From SM1-73 sp964588305 (lineage in GTDB: Bacteria; Zixibacteria; MSB-5A5; SM1-73), in the NCBI GenBank assembly GCA_964588305.1, contig CAZPOP010000027.1:1-33082 (forward strand): a DNA stretch of 33,082 bases, written 5' to 3'. The notes under the pieces are model-generated. The model made no database searches. It saw only the letters and a program-made list of their open reading frames with translations, and had not been told where the DNA came from. The position numbers were made by a program, and so were the translations under genes. Below, one piece after another: positions 1 to 7,526 of this stretch; within the stretch, counting starts at the first letter, position 1, and every line of letters starts with the position of its first letter.

Positions 1-21
1 AACCCCCAAGAGCACACAGTT

Positions 22-109
22 GTCATTCTGAGCGAAGCGAAGAATCTGACAACTACAATAAGTTACAAAATCGAGATTCTTCTCCCGCTAAAGGCGGGAT
101 CAGAATGAC
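22..109. repeat. MITE-like imperfect inverted repeat
   Basis: The left arm GTCATTCTGAGCGAAGCGAA runs into GAATCT (22-47). The right arm (74-109) is its imperfect reverse complement, carrying AGATTCTTC and ending CAGAATGAC. The right arm also holds its own hairpin TCCCGC-TAAAG-GCGGGA. Sequences of this GTCATTCTGAGCGAAGCGAA type are, to my knowledge, dispersed intergenic repeats in many uncultivated-lineage genomes. No transposase is present here, so a non-autonomous element or REP-like sequence fits. The exact ends are uncertain. Confidence 0.65.
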
Positions 110-207
110 GTTATGACACAGTCTCTTCATAAAGGGGGGAGTGAGGGGGTGAGATAAAGGAATTAACTCCACACCTTTCCGATCCACACCATTTATTTGC
201 TTGCTTT

Positions 208-236
208 TTGGGTCTTCAATTTTTAGATTGTATTTT
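208..236 (+). promoter_or_regulatory. Candidate sigma70-type promoter for the adenosine-specific kinase gene
   Basis: TTGGGT (208-213), a 17-base spacer and TATTTT (231-236) lie about 100 bases before the kinase start. The leader between them contains two possible short hairpins: AAGGC/GCCTT near 262-276, and CGCGCC/GGCGCG near 278-300. The match to consensus is moderate and the region is AT-rich, so chance is possible. Confidence 0.35.
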
Positions 237-336
237 GATCGTTTATGCGATTTATGCGCAGCCAAGGCTTCAGGCCTTCGCGCCGACAGGGTGTGGCGCG
301 CCGGTTTTAACACTTACGAAAGAAGAGGAGGATGTT

Positions 337-819
337 ATGGAATTCAGGGTTTATAAGCTGCCGATGCCGGAAAAAACCAACGTGATCGTGGGGCAGACCC
401 ATTTTATAAAGACAGTTGAGGATCTCCACGAAACTCTGGTCAGTTCCGTTCCCGGGATAAGATTCGGCGTAGCTTTCTGTGAGGCTTCAGGACCGTGTCT
501 GGTAAGGTCTGAAGGAAACGATTCGGAGTTGAGGAAGCTGGCAACCCAAACCGCTTTCGACATAGGTGCGGGCCATAGCTTTGTGATATACATGAGAGGG
601 GCCTATCCCATCAACGTGCTTAAAGCCGTTCAGAATTGTGCTGAGGTTTGCGGAATCTTCTGCGCCACCGCTAATCCGGTACAGGTTATCATCGGGGAAA
701 CCGAGCAAGGCAGAGGAATTCTGGGAGTGGTCGATGGGTTCATACCCAAAAGGGTAGAGACCGACGAGGAAGTCAAAGAAAGGAAAGGGTTTTTGAGAAG
801 AATCGGATATAAGTTATAA
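337..819 (+). CDS. Adenosine-specific kinase (PF04008 / DUF355 family)
   Basis: A 160-residue protein that matches the small adenosine-specific kinase family by length and by segments such as GIRFGVAFCEASGPCLVR, GAGHSFVIYMRGAYPINVL and CGIFCATANPVQVII. Family members are compact soluble proteins reported to bind adenosine or AMP, so the inferred role is cytoplasmic purine-nucleoside salvage. The ATG at 337 is chosen because a strong Shine-Dalgarno (AGAGGAGG, 324-331) sits just upstream and the protein then begins with the family's usual start. A longer in-frame reading from 208 adds a low-quality leader. The gene is followed by a non-coding stretch, not an operon partner, so it is probably expressed alone. 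Confidence 0.85.
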   Translation: MEFRVYKLPMPEKTNVIVGQTHFIKTVEDLHETLVSSVPGIRFGVAFCEASGPCLVRSEGNDSELRKLATQTAFDIGAGHSFVIYMRGAYPINVLKAVQNCAEVCGIFCATANPVQVIIGETEQGRGILGVVDGFIPKRVETDEEVKERKGFLRRIGYKL

Positions 820-866
820 TAGGTTCGGAAGGTTCAAAAGTTAAAGGGTTTAAGAGGTTCAGAATT
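820..866. repeat. Low-complexity GGTTC/AGTTAAAG tract
   Basis: Directly after the kinase stop lies a purine-biased tract with recurring GGTTC units (GGTTCGGAAGGTTCAAAAG, then GGTTTAAGAGGTTCAG). It looks like a degenerate short tandem repeat. No hairpin or coding potential is apparent. Confidence 0.35.
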
Positions 867-867
867 C

Positions 868-1050
868 ATGATTGAGTGTCGAGATGGAATACACATTAGA
901 GGGATGAACCTATGACTGGACGGGAAAAAGAGGGTCGATTTTTCCTTCGTCTCGCACGCCCATACCGATCATGCACTGAAACCTGGGGAGATTCTCTCCA
1001 CCCAAGAAACGGCAGGACCATGTGAGCATTTGGGTCAAAACAAAGAATGA
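868..1050 (+). pseudogene. Remnant of a metallo-beta-lactamase-fold hydrolase
   Basis: Reading from the ATG at 868 gives a short N-terminus (MIECRDGIHIRGMNL), a TGA at 913-915, then in the same frame VDFSFVSHAHTDHALKPGEI and STQETA before another stop at 1048-1050. HAHTDH (codons 30-35) is the HxHxDH metal-binding signature of the MBL fold. The surrounding FVSHAH-x-DH and later S/A-T-x-x-TA resemble the N-terminus of mRNA 3'-end-processing or exonuclease-like MBL proteins. Homologues commonly have Trp-Leu-Asp where this copy reads stop-Leu-Asp. Only about 60 codons of a normally 300-residue or longer protein remain, so this is a truncated, disrupted relic. The identification rests on motif recognition, not on a search. 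Confidence 0.6.
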
Positions 1051-1137
1051 TTCCCCGTTTTTCGATTTCATCGATCGGCATTTTCTCCATTGAGCACAGA
1101 TAGCAGGCCATGTCGAACTTTTTTGGGAGATTAGAGA

Positions 1138-1503
1138 ATGAGATACATTTTTCTTATATTTGGTTGCGTGGTGGTGAATTCATTCGGGCAATTGTCATTG
1201 AAAAAAGGGATGACGTCCGTTGGAAAGATCAGCTTCGACTTAAATCACCTCGTCCCGGCACTCCTTTCTGCCTTCAGCAATTCTTTCGTCCTTCTTGGTT
1301 TGTTTCTCTACGGGATAAGTGCGCTCTTGTGGATGGCGGTCTTGTCCCGGATGGATCTGAGCTTCGCCTATCCCTTCGTGAGTTTCAGCTACGTGATGGT
1401 GGTCGTGCTTTCCTGGCTTTTGCTGAAGGAGAACCTTCCCATGATCAGGATTTTAGGAGTCCTGGTGATCTGTTTAGGGGTGTATCTGGTTTCAAGAAGT
1501 TAG
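1138..1503 (+). CDS. Small four-helix EamA/SMR-type membrane protein (ArnE/ArnF-like flippase subunit)
   Basis: A 121-residue hydrophobic protein with four predicted helices (about residues 2-20, 38-58, 66-90 and 98-118). The pattern matches half-size EamA/SMR proteins such as ArnE/ArnF: an early Gln-Leu-x-Leu-Lys-Lys-Gly, then FLYGISALLWMAVLSRMDLS and AYPFVSFSYVMVVVLSWLLL in the second half. ArnE/F-type proteins flip polyprenyl-phosphate-linked sugars across the inner membrane; others in the superfamily are drug exporters. The next gene, 7 bases downstream, is a polyprenyl-phosphate-type GT2, and a GT-C enzyme follows. A lipid-sugar flippase is therefore the best reading. The ATG at 1138 follows a GGGAG element. 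The substrate is unknown. Confidence 0.75.
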   Translation: MRYIFLIFGCVVVNSFGQLSLKKGMTSVGKISFDLNHLVPALLSAFSNSFVLLGLFLYGISALLWMAVLSRMDLSFAYPFVSFSYVMVVVLSWLLLKENLPMIRILGVLVICLGVYLVSRS

Positions 1504-1510
1504 AGGGAAA

Positions 1511-2194
1511 ATGAAGCTTTCGGTAATCATTCCGGTCTACAATGAGAAACAGACCATACTAAAGATAGTGCGGAAGGTGAAAGCGGTCGGTCTGGAAAAG
1601 GAGATATTGATAGTTGATGACGGTTCCACTGACGGGACCAAAGAGGAGCTTAAGTCCCTGGAGGGGGACGGGGAGATCAAGATATTATATCACGAGGCAA
1701 ACCGGGGCAAGGGAAGGGCGATCAGAACTGCACTCGACCATGTAGAGGGGGATCTGGTCATAGTCCAGGATGCTGATTTAGAATACGATCCTGACGATTA
1801 TGCCAAACTTATCGCTCCCATAATGGAGGGAAAGACAGAGGTGGTCTATGGATCCAGATACTTAAGCAAAGAGAATATTCTCCCCTTTACCAAATTCAAA
1901 ATAGGCGTGCTCCTCCTCAATTGGTTGGTAAAGGTCCTTTATGGATTTCACATTACCGACGAGGCCACCTGCTACAAGGTCTTCAAGACAGAGCTACTGA
2001 AAAGTCTGTCCCTTAAATGTGAGAAATTCGAGTTTTGCCCGGAGGTCACGGCCAAGATTTTGAAGCGGGGACACAAGATAATTGAGATTCCAATTAGCTA
2101 TCGATACAGAACCGTAGAGGAAGGTAAGAAAATCGGCTGGAAAGATGGCCTGAGCGCAGTGATGACCTTAATCCGGTACAGATTTTTCGATTAA
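1511..2194 (+). CDS. Family 2 glycosyltransferase, polyprenyl-phosphate (DPM1-like) type
   Basis: A 227-residue GT-A enzyme without membrane helices. It has the GT2 opening SVIIPVYNE, the nucleotide-binding LIVDDGSTDGT (about residues 33-43), the HEANRGKGRAIRTAL segment and the catalytic DAD at residues 87-89 in VQDADLEYDP. The architecture matches DPM1-like enzymes that move a sugar from a nucleotide donor to polyprenyl phosphate on the cytoplasmic face. It starts 7 bases after the flippase-like gene, so the two are probably co-transcribed. The sugar cannot be told from sequence. A short cytosolic GT2 acting on a glycan acceptor is a less likely alternative. Confidence 0.85.
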   Translation: MKLSVIIPVYNEKQTILKIVRKVKAVGLEKEILIVDDGSTDGTKEELKSLEGDGEIKILYHEANRGKGRAIRTALDHVEGDLVIVQDADLEYDPDDYAKLIAPIMEGKTEVVYGSRYLSKENILPFTKFKIGVLLLNWLVKVLYGFHITDEATCYKVFKTELLKSLSLKCEKFEFCPEVTAKILKRGHKIIEIPISYRYRTVEEGKKIGWKDGLSAVMTLIRYRFFD

Positions 2195-2233
2195 AGTCTG
2201 TGAATATGCCTGGTTTTGAAAAGAGAGAGAAAA

Positions 2234-2353
2234 ATGACATCTTTATGTTCCGCTGATACTTACGAATGGAGCCATCCTGCCAGAGTTAGGGCGCTTTGGG
2301 AGAGAGGTACTCCACTCATTCCCATCTTGACTTTCTGGAGAAAGGGAATATAG
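2234..2353 (+). other. Possible 39-codon small ORF or gene remnant
   Basis: Between the GT2 and the GT-C gene, an ATG at 2234 preceded by a purine-rich GAGAGAGA opens a 39-codon frame ending in TAG at 2351-2353. Its protein contains TYEWSHPARVRALWERGTPL, which looks more protein-like than random. I do not recognise a family. It could be a genuine small protein, a relic of a longer gene, or chance. Confidence 0.25.
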
Positions 2354-2362
2354 TATTTTATT

Positions 2363-4603
2363 ATGAAATTGAAGAAGAGCAAACCCAAGCAAAAGAGTTC
2401 TACTCCGGAGAAGAGCATCCGTAGGGTGAGGAGAGGTACCTTTGCCAAGAGCTTTTGGGATTTGCCCACCGGCCGCTTCCTCCTTATAGTCCTAATCATG
2501 GGATTAGGAATTTTCATGCGGCTGGCGTTCCTATCAGCTGATCCCCCTTTGAACTTATCCTGGAGTATGGATGTCAACACCGATCCCGGACAGTACACCT
2601 CCTTCGCCCGCAGCAGGGTGCTGTGGGGTGAGTGGCAACCTTTCAAGAATCCATTTCTTACGGTTTGGCTGAATTCGGCCTACACTTTGATTTTCTTTTT
2701 CTTCTTCAGCCTCTTGGGTGTGGGGCGGTGGCAGGCCAACTTGATGGTAGGAGTGTTGAGTTCCCTCACCTTGCTCTTTTTCTATCTGGCCATCAGGAGG
2801 GGAATCAGCCAAAAGGCTGCCCTTCTGGCCACGTTTTTCCTGAGCATCAACTACATTTTGGTGATGTACAGCCGAAATACCTTTGCCGAGGTTCCGGTGA
2901 TCTTCTTTTTCGTTCTGGGCACGTACTTTTTGGTGTTAGGTTCCAGAAGAGGCTGGTTCCTCCTATTTTCAGGAGTCTGTTTTGCCTCCTCCATTCTCTT
3001 CTGCAAAGTGTCGGCGTGGTTCATCGTCCCCGTATGTCTTGGCGTTTTGGCACTGACAGCAGGGGATCCTTCCTCAGAACAAAGCGGAAGGAAGAAGTGG
3101 TCAGCGATATGGCTTTTCATGCTCGGCCTTTTTGCGGTAACCCTTCTCTGGTTTGTAACGGTTTGCTCCGGTTCCGTTAAGACGGTGTACGACTTTGTCT
3201 TTGGAATGTCGGTGGGAATGTACGGTTCCCCCCAGGCCCTGGACTCAATCTCCGATTTCATCTATTCGCTTTTCTCCTTTGGCGAGGTAACTCGTGTCTT
3301 CGAAAACGAGCGATATTCGATGGGGACGGATCTCTTCTTCAGAATGCCTTTTCTTTTCGTATTGTCCCTGCTGTTTTTACTGAGCTACTTGGTCAAGGTA
3401 TTCAAAGCCAAGCGCATTTTCGAGAATTTTAGGTCATACCCCCGATTGGAGCTCTTTTTTGGATTGTGGCTGGTAGTGGGTATTCTCGCTCTAATGCCCT
3501 GGAACTATCGCCCCTTGAGATACCAGATACTGTTGATTCCTCCCATGTGTGCCCTGGCAGCTTTTTATGTTTTCCATTTCTTGAATCGCGCTGACGCCGA
3601 AGAGAAGGCCAGAATCAGTGTATGGTTTTGGATATTCTCCATTCCCACAGCGTCATTCTTGATCTTTCATACCATCTCCTTTTTGCTCAAGTTCTTTCAG
3701 AAGCAGGCCAGGCTGGATTCTGTTGTAATGCTTTCGTTCGCCAGCTCTCTTGTGCTGCACGGAGTTTTCTATTTGGTGAAGAGCAGGACGGGCTTGGCGC
3801 CCAAGAAGCGACTCAGGGTAGGTGTGGTAACGGTGGTGATCCTGCTGGTTTTCCTTATCCACGGAGGGCAGTTTCTCGATTTCGCCCAGAATGTTCAGTA
3901 CTCTTTTCTTCGTGCCTCCCAGGATTTGGGTCACATACTGAACTCTGAGGCCGTTATCTCCGGACCTTTTGCTCAAACTCTGACTCTGGACAATAAGCTC
4001 AGATTGATGCTCCGCATGTTTGCTGGATGGCCTGCGGACCCGGGACTATTCCAAAAATATCCCTTGACTCACCTGGCTCTGGAAGCACAGGGTGGACAAA
4101 GAGAACAAGCATCCAGGGATTATCCTCAGGTGATGATGAGTGCCAGGCTGGTGGCCACGTATTTTCTGAGGAATTTTCCGGTGCAAATTCTCAGGGTGGC
4201 AGAATCGAGTGGGAACCCTGAAGCGGGGAATTACCGACTATCAGATTTTGAGAGAGCGCAGCTGTTGAAGGAGGAAGGTCAGATTGACTCCGCTAGGGTT
4301 GTGCTCAATCGGTTTGTTGCCGAATATCCTCAGAATTTCAGCGGGTACGTAACATTAGCACAGATATATAACGACAGGCAGGATTTCGAGAATGCGGCTT
4401 TTTATCTGAAGAAGGCCTCAGAATTCGATCCGACCAATTCCTTGATTCATCAATTCCTGGGCAAGGTATATCTGAATCTGTACAGTCAACAAAGTGACGA
4501 TGCTTTTAAGCTCATGGCAATCAAGGAGTGGGAAAGGGCTTCGATGCTGTTTCCGCAAAATACTGAACTGTTAGCTCGATTGAAAGCGATCAGAGGGGAT
4601 TGA
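2363..4603 (+). CDS. GT-C glycosyltransferase (PMT/ArnT, GT39/GT83-like) with C-terminal TPR repeats
   Basis: A 746-residue membrane protein. A very basic cytoplasmic N-terminus (residues 1-37) precedes a first helix (about 38-55), a loop with MDVNTDPGQYTSFARS (about 69-84) and roughly ten further helices to about residue 510. An acidic residue in the first extracytoplasmic loop is the catalytic hallmark of GT-C enzymes; D70 or D74 would fill that role. Family members transfer sugars from polyprenyl-phosphate donors on the outer face of the inner membrane. Residues 625-746 form about three TPR motifs (for example SGYVTLAQIYNDRQDFENAA), suggesting a protein-protein contact. The preceding flippase-like and GT2 genes would make and flip its donor. 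The stop TGA is followed after 3 bases by the next gene's ATG. Confidence 0.8.
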   Translation: MKLKKSKPKQKSSTPEKSIRRVRRGTFAKSFWDLPTGRFLLIVLIMGLGIFMRLAFLSADPPLNLSWSMDVNTDPGQYTSFARSRVLWGEWQPFKNPFLTVWLNSAYTLIFFFFFSLLGVGRWQANLMVGVLSSLTLLFFYLAIRRGISQKAALLATFFLSINYILVMYSRNTFAEVPVIFFFVLGTYFLVLGSRRGWFLLFSGVCFASSILFCKVSAWFIVPVCLGVLALTAGDPSSEQSGRKKWSAIWLFMLGLFAVTLLWFVTVCSGSVKTVYDFVFGMSVGMYGSPQALDSISDFIYSLFSFGEVTRVFENERYSMGTDLFFRMPFLFVLSLLFLLSYLVKVFKAKRIFENFRSYPRLELFFGLWLVVGILALMPWNYRPLRYQILLIPPMCALAAFYVFHFLNRADAEEKARISVWFWIFSIPTASFLIFHTISFLLKFFQKQARLDSVVMLSFASSLVLHGVFYLVKSRTGLAPKKRLRVGVVTVVILLVFLIHGGQFLDFAQNVQYSFLRASQDLGHILNSEAVISGPFAQTLTLDNKLRLMLRMFAGWPADPGLFQKYPLTHLALEAQGGQREQASRDYPQVMMSARLVATYFLRNFPVQILRVAESSGNPEAGNYRLSDFERAQLLKEEGQIDSARVVLNRFVAEYPQNFSGYVTLAQIYNDRQDFENAAFYLKKASEFDPTNSLIHQFLGKVYLNLYSQQSDDAFKLMAIKEWERASMLFPQNTELLARLKAIRGD

Positions 4604-4606
4604 AGA

Positions 4607-5611
4607 ATGCGAATCTCAAGATACAGAACTCGTGGGAGCGACGCAGGTGTCAAGGTTTCCGTCGTGGTCCCGGCTTACAACGAAGCTGAAAACGTAATTC
4701 CTTTGATGCAGGAATTTGACAGGATGTTCTCCGGCTCAAAGTTGAACGGAGAGGTGATCCTAGTAGATGATGGCTCCACTGATAGGACCTACCTGAAAGC
4801 CAAAGAGTGTCAGGAGAAATACCGTTTTCTGAAAGTGGTGGTTCACAAAAGGAATCGGGGGCTGACCGACGCCTTGATGACCGGTTTTTCAAAGGCTCGG
4901 GGAAGAATCTTCGTGTTTTGGCCCGCGGATTTGCAGTATCTTCCCGAGGAGATTCCCAAGCTTATTGAGAGAATCGACGATGGCTACGACGTCGTGTGCG
5001 GATGGAAGCGGGGACGCTATGGGATAAAAAGAGTCGTATCTTTTGTCTACAATTTCCTCTCCCGGCTTTTATTTGGGGTGGGAGTTCACGACTTAAATTC
5101 GGTCAAGGCCTTCAGGCGGGAGATTCTAAACGATATTCCTTTCCGCAAGGACTGGCATCGATATATGGTGGTGATGGCCGCGGAGAAGGGATACGAGATC
5201 GGAGAGGCAAGGGTGACCTTGCATCCCCGGAGGTTTGGTAAGTCAAAGTTCGGATTCTGGAGGATCCCCGTAGGCTTTCTGGATCTCCTCTCGGTGAAAT
5301 TCCAACTCTCCTTCATGCGGAAGCCTCTGCTTTTGTTCGGCTCTTGCGGGATGGCTTTGACCCTTCTGGGAATCGCCAGCGGGGGGGTCGCCTTATATCT
5401 AAGAATCGTGAAACACGAGGGGTTTCGTCCCCTTTTGTATCTGGTGATCCTTTTGATGCTCATGGGAGTTTCTCTTTTTGCCCTGGGGTTTTTAGCCGAA
5501 GCAATTGCCGGGCTTAGGGAAAAGATAGAAAAACTGGAGCAGGGCATCTCCAAAGGAAAGCGATTTTGGTCAGGCCACCAGACTGAGAGAAAGAATGAAG
5601 AAGAGAATTAA
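4607..5611 (+). CDS. Family 2 glycosyltransferase with two C-terminal membrane helices (GtrB/DPM1-like)
   Basis: A 334-residue protein: a GT-A domain (about residues 15-230), then two hydrophobic helices (about 242-265 and 275-300) and a charged tail. It has VSVVVPAYNEAENVIPLM, VDDGSTDRT (53-61) and the later FGKSKFGFWRI segment typical of GtrB/ArnC-type enzymes. These proteins load a sugar on polyprenyl phosphate for later transfer. The usual DxD motif reads WPADLQ (105-110), so the first Asp is replaced by Pro. This variant may be a recognised DPM1-like subgroup, but it should be weighed when assigning activity. The gene starts 3 bases after the GT-C stop and its end overlaps the ATP-grasp gene by 17 bases, so it sits within a tight operon. 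Confidence 0.82.
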   Translation: MRISRYRTRGSDAGVKVSVVVPAYNEAENVIPLMQEFDRMFSGSKLNGEVILVDDGSTDRTYLKAKECQEKYRFLKVVVHKRNRGLTDALMTGFSKARGRIFVFWPADLQYLPEEIPKLIERIDDGYDVVCGWKRGRYGIKRVVSFVYNFLSRLLFGVGVHDLNSVKAFRREILNDIPFRKDWHRYMVVMAAEKGYEIGEARVTLHPRRFGKSKFGFWRIPVGFLDLLSVKFQLSFMRKPLLLFGSCGMALTLLGIASGGVALYLRIVKHEGFRPLLYLVILLMLMGVSLFALGFLAEAIAGLREKIEKLEQGISKGKRFWSGHQTERKNEEEN

Positions 5612-6803
5612 CTGGAAGGTATTGGTTACGGATGCGGATGCCCTTCATTCCCTGGTCGTCGTGAGATCACTGGGCAGCAAGGGAATGAGGGTTAGCATGG
5701 CCTCACACCGCAGGGTTTTCTCCCTCTCCTTTTATTCTAAGTTCTGCAGGGAGAGGATAATATATCCACCGCCGAACCGGGATGAGGAATTTATAGACTT
5801 CATGATCGACCTGGTGCGAAGCGAGAGATTCGATATTCTCCTTCCGGTGAGATCCACCGTCACCCCTCTGATAGCCGAGCATGCTCAGAGGTTCAAACCC
5901 TTTGTCAATTTCGTGCTTCCGTCTTTTGAATCCATGGCCACGGCCAACAACAAGGAGATGACCTTCAGGTTCGCTGAGAAAGTGGGCGTTCCGGTGCCCA
6001 GAACCATCTATCCTCGGAAGTTCTCCGATATCGAACAAGAGGCTAAAAGCTTTCACTTTCCCGTGGTGACCAAGTCGTCGGTGGGGAGCGGATCCAGAGG
6101 GATCGCATATTTGAATTCGCGGGACGAGCTTCTGCGCTTTGCGGAGAGGAGTCTGGTGAAGGAATCCGACCTGGTGCAGAAAAGGTGGATAGTCCAGGAA
6201 TACATCCGGGGACCCGGCTGCGGCTTTTTTTCCATTTTTGACCGGGGAGAACCCAAGGCCATATTCATGCATCGTCGCATAAGAGAGTATCCCATCACCG
6301 GGGGACCCAGCACTGTGGCAGAGAGCATATACCATCCCAGGCTCAAGGAGCTGGGTTTGAAGCTGCTGAAGTCTCTCAATTGGCATGGGGTGGCCATGGT
6401 GGAGTTCAAATTAGACCAGGAGGACAATGAGTTCAAACTGATGGAGATCAATCCCAGGTTCTGGGGATCTTTGAACCTCCCGGTGGCCTCCGGGGTCGAT
6501 TTCCCTTACCTTTTTTGCCTGTTAGCTATGGAACAGGATTTTGAGCCGGTCTTCAGGTATAAGGAGGGGATCAAATTCCGATGGCTGTTTCCGGGTGACT
6601 TCATGCACCTTCTGGCCAAATATGGTCTGTCCTCGGAGTTCTATAAAGATTTCTTTGACCCCATGGTGAGATACGACATCTCCTTGTCCGACATAAAACC
6701 TAACATCGTGGAGTTTTTTCTAATTGCGGGATATTTTATACAGAACCGGGGAAGGATTAGATATCCTCAAGGAAAACCGGTGAAACCTCCTTTGGAGACG
6801 TGA
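5595..6803 (+). CDS. ATP-grasp domain protein (carboxylate-amine ligase-like)
   Basis: A 402-residue protein with an N-terminal pre-ATP-grasp half (KVLVTDADALHSLVVVRSLG) and an ATP-grasp core. FPVVTKSSVGSGSRGIAYL (about 154-172) is the ATP-binding lysine and glycine loop, and VAMVEFKLDQ plus FKLMEINPRFWGSLN (about 275-300) is the metal-binding Glu/Asn region. ATP-grasp enzymes ligate a carboxylate to an amine or thiol via acyl phosphate. In glycan clusters such proteins often attach amino acids or similar groups to sugars, which is the inferred role here. The acceptor and donor are unknown. The start overlaps the upstream GT2 by 17 bases, which suggests translational coupling. Confidence 0.82.
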   Translation: MKKRINWKVLVTDADALHSLVVVRSLGSKGMRVSMASHRRVFSLSFYSKFCRERIIYPPPNRDEEFIDFMIDLVRSERFDILLPVRSTVTPLIAEHAQRFKPFVNFVLPSFESMATANNKEMTFRFAEKVGVPVPRTIYPRKFSDIEQEAKSFHFPVVTKSSVGSGSRGIAYLNSRDELLRFAERSLVKESDLVQKRWIVQEYIRGPGCGFFSIFDRGEPKAIFMHRRIREYPITGGPSTVAESIYHPRLKELGLKLLKSLNWHGVAMVEFKLDQEDNEFKLMEINPRFWGSLNLPVASGVDFPYLFCLLAMEQDFEPVFRYKEGIKFRWLFPGDFMHLLAKYGLSSEFYKDFFDPMVRYDISLSDIKPNIVEFFLIAGYFIQNRGRIRYPQGKPVKPPLET

Positions 6804-6847
6804 GGCACTCGCGTCTTACGCTCAGCCTTTGGAAAGGTTGAAAATTT

Positions 6848-7486
6848 TTGTTGAGATTCGATTTTCACATTCACTCTTCTTATTCTTTAGACTCCCTCAT
6901 GAAACCGGCTAAGATCGTGGAGGTGAGTCGCAAAAGGGGCCTGGCTGGGATCGCGGTAGCGGATCACCATACCATCCAAGGTGGATTAAAGACCAAAGAG
7001 ATTAATCGCTCCTCACTTATTGTCATTGTGGGAAGCGAGATAAAAACCGAATGGGGAGACGTGGTGTGTCTTTTTCTGGAAAGGGAGATAACCTCAAGGA
7101 GATTTCTTGACGTGGTGGAGCAGGTACGAGAGCAGGACGGATTGTTGATCCTGGCGCACCCCTTTTGGAAACATACGCTCTCGGAGGAGCTTCTGGCTCA
7201 TGTGGACTTAGTGGAGGTTTTTAACAGCCGGATCAGTCCCCGCCGGAACCAGAAAGGCCAGGACCTGGCTGAAAAAACGGGGCTGCCCCAGGTGGCGGCA
7301 AGCGATGCGCACCTCCCCTGGGAGATAGGAAGGGGTGCAACCTGCTTCGAGCTTTCCGCTCCTCCCGGCGATCTGAAGCAGATGATATTGAAAGAGAAGA
7401 GGAGCCTTATCAAAGTTCAAAGCAATCCCTTTGATGTGGTGTTAACCCAGGGGATTAAGGTTCTGAGAAAGAAAGGCTTACTCTAA
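6848..7486 (+). CDS. PHP-domain metal-dependent phosphoesterase
   Basis: A 212-residue PHP protein with the full set of metal ligands: HIHSSYS (H7, H9), ADHHT (D39, H40), SEIKTEWG (E64), ILAHPFW (H104) and ASDAH (D153, H155). This compact form resembles stand-alone PHP phosphatases acting on nucleotides or sugar phosphates, not the DNA polymerase domain. The start is a TTG at 6848 that places DFHIH at the protein's beginning; GGAAAGG (6831-6837) is its ribosome-binding site. It lies between the ATP-grasp and deacetylase-like genes on the same strand, which suggests a role in the glycan pathway. The substrate is unknown. Confidence 0.82.
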   Translation: MLRFDFHIHSSYSLDSLMKPAKIVEVSRKRGLAGIAVADHHTIQGGLKTKEINRSSLIVIVGSEIKTEWGDVVCLFLEREITSRRFLDVVEQVREQDGLLILAHPFWKHTLSEELLAHVDLVEVFNSRISPRRNQKGQDLAEKTGLPQVAASDAHLPWEIGRGATCFELSAPPGDLKQMILKEKRSLIKVQSNPFDVVLTQGIKVLRKKGLL

Positions 7487-7526
7487 ACCAAGGGGAATTA
7501 GACAGGTCCTCATCCATTAATGGATT

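Noticed and set aside
896..1111. Minus-strand ORF of 71 codons opposite the MBL relic
   Set aside because: The + strand in this stretch carries a clear HAHTDH motif. The minus product has no recognisable family and no ribosome site of note.
1110..1514. 134-codon ORF overlapping the flippase-like gene in another frame
   Set aside because: The 1138-1503 frame gives a clean four-helix membrane protein. The alternative gives a low-complexity mix with no family.
4601..4609. TGA read as Trp (alternative genetic code) to explain the interrupted dockerin gene and the MBL relic
   Set aside because: Many intact genes here end in TGA (for example 4601-4603, 6801-6803, 15108-15110). Reading the first as Trp would fuse the GT-C and GT2 enzymes, which are in the same frame. 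Intact genes use TGG for Trp throughout.
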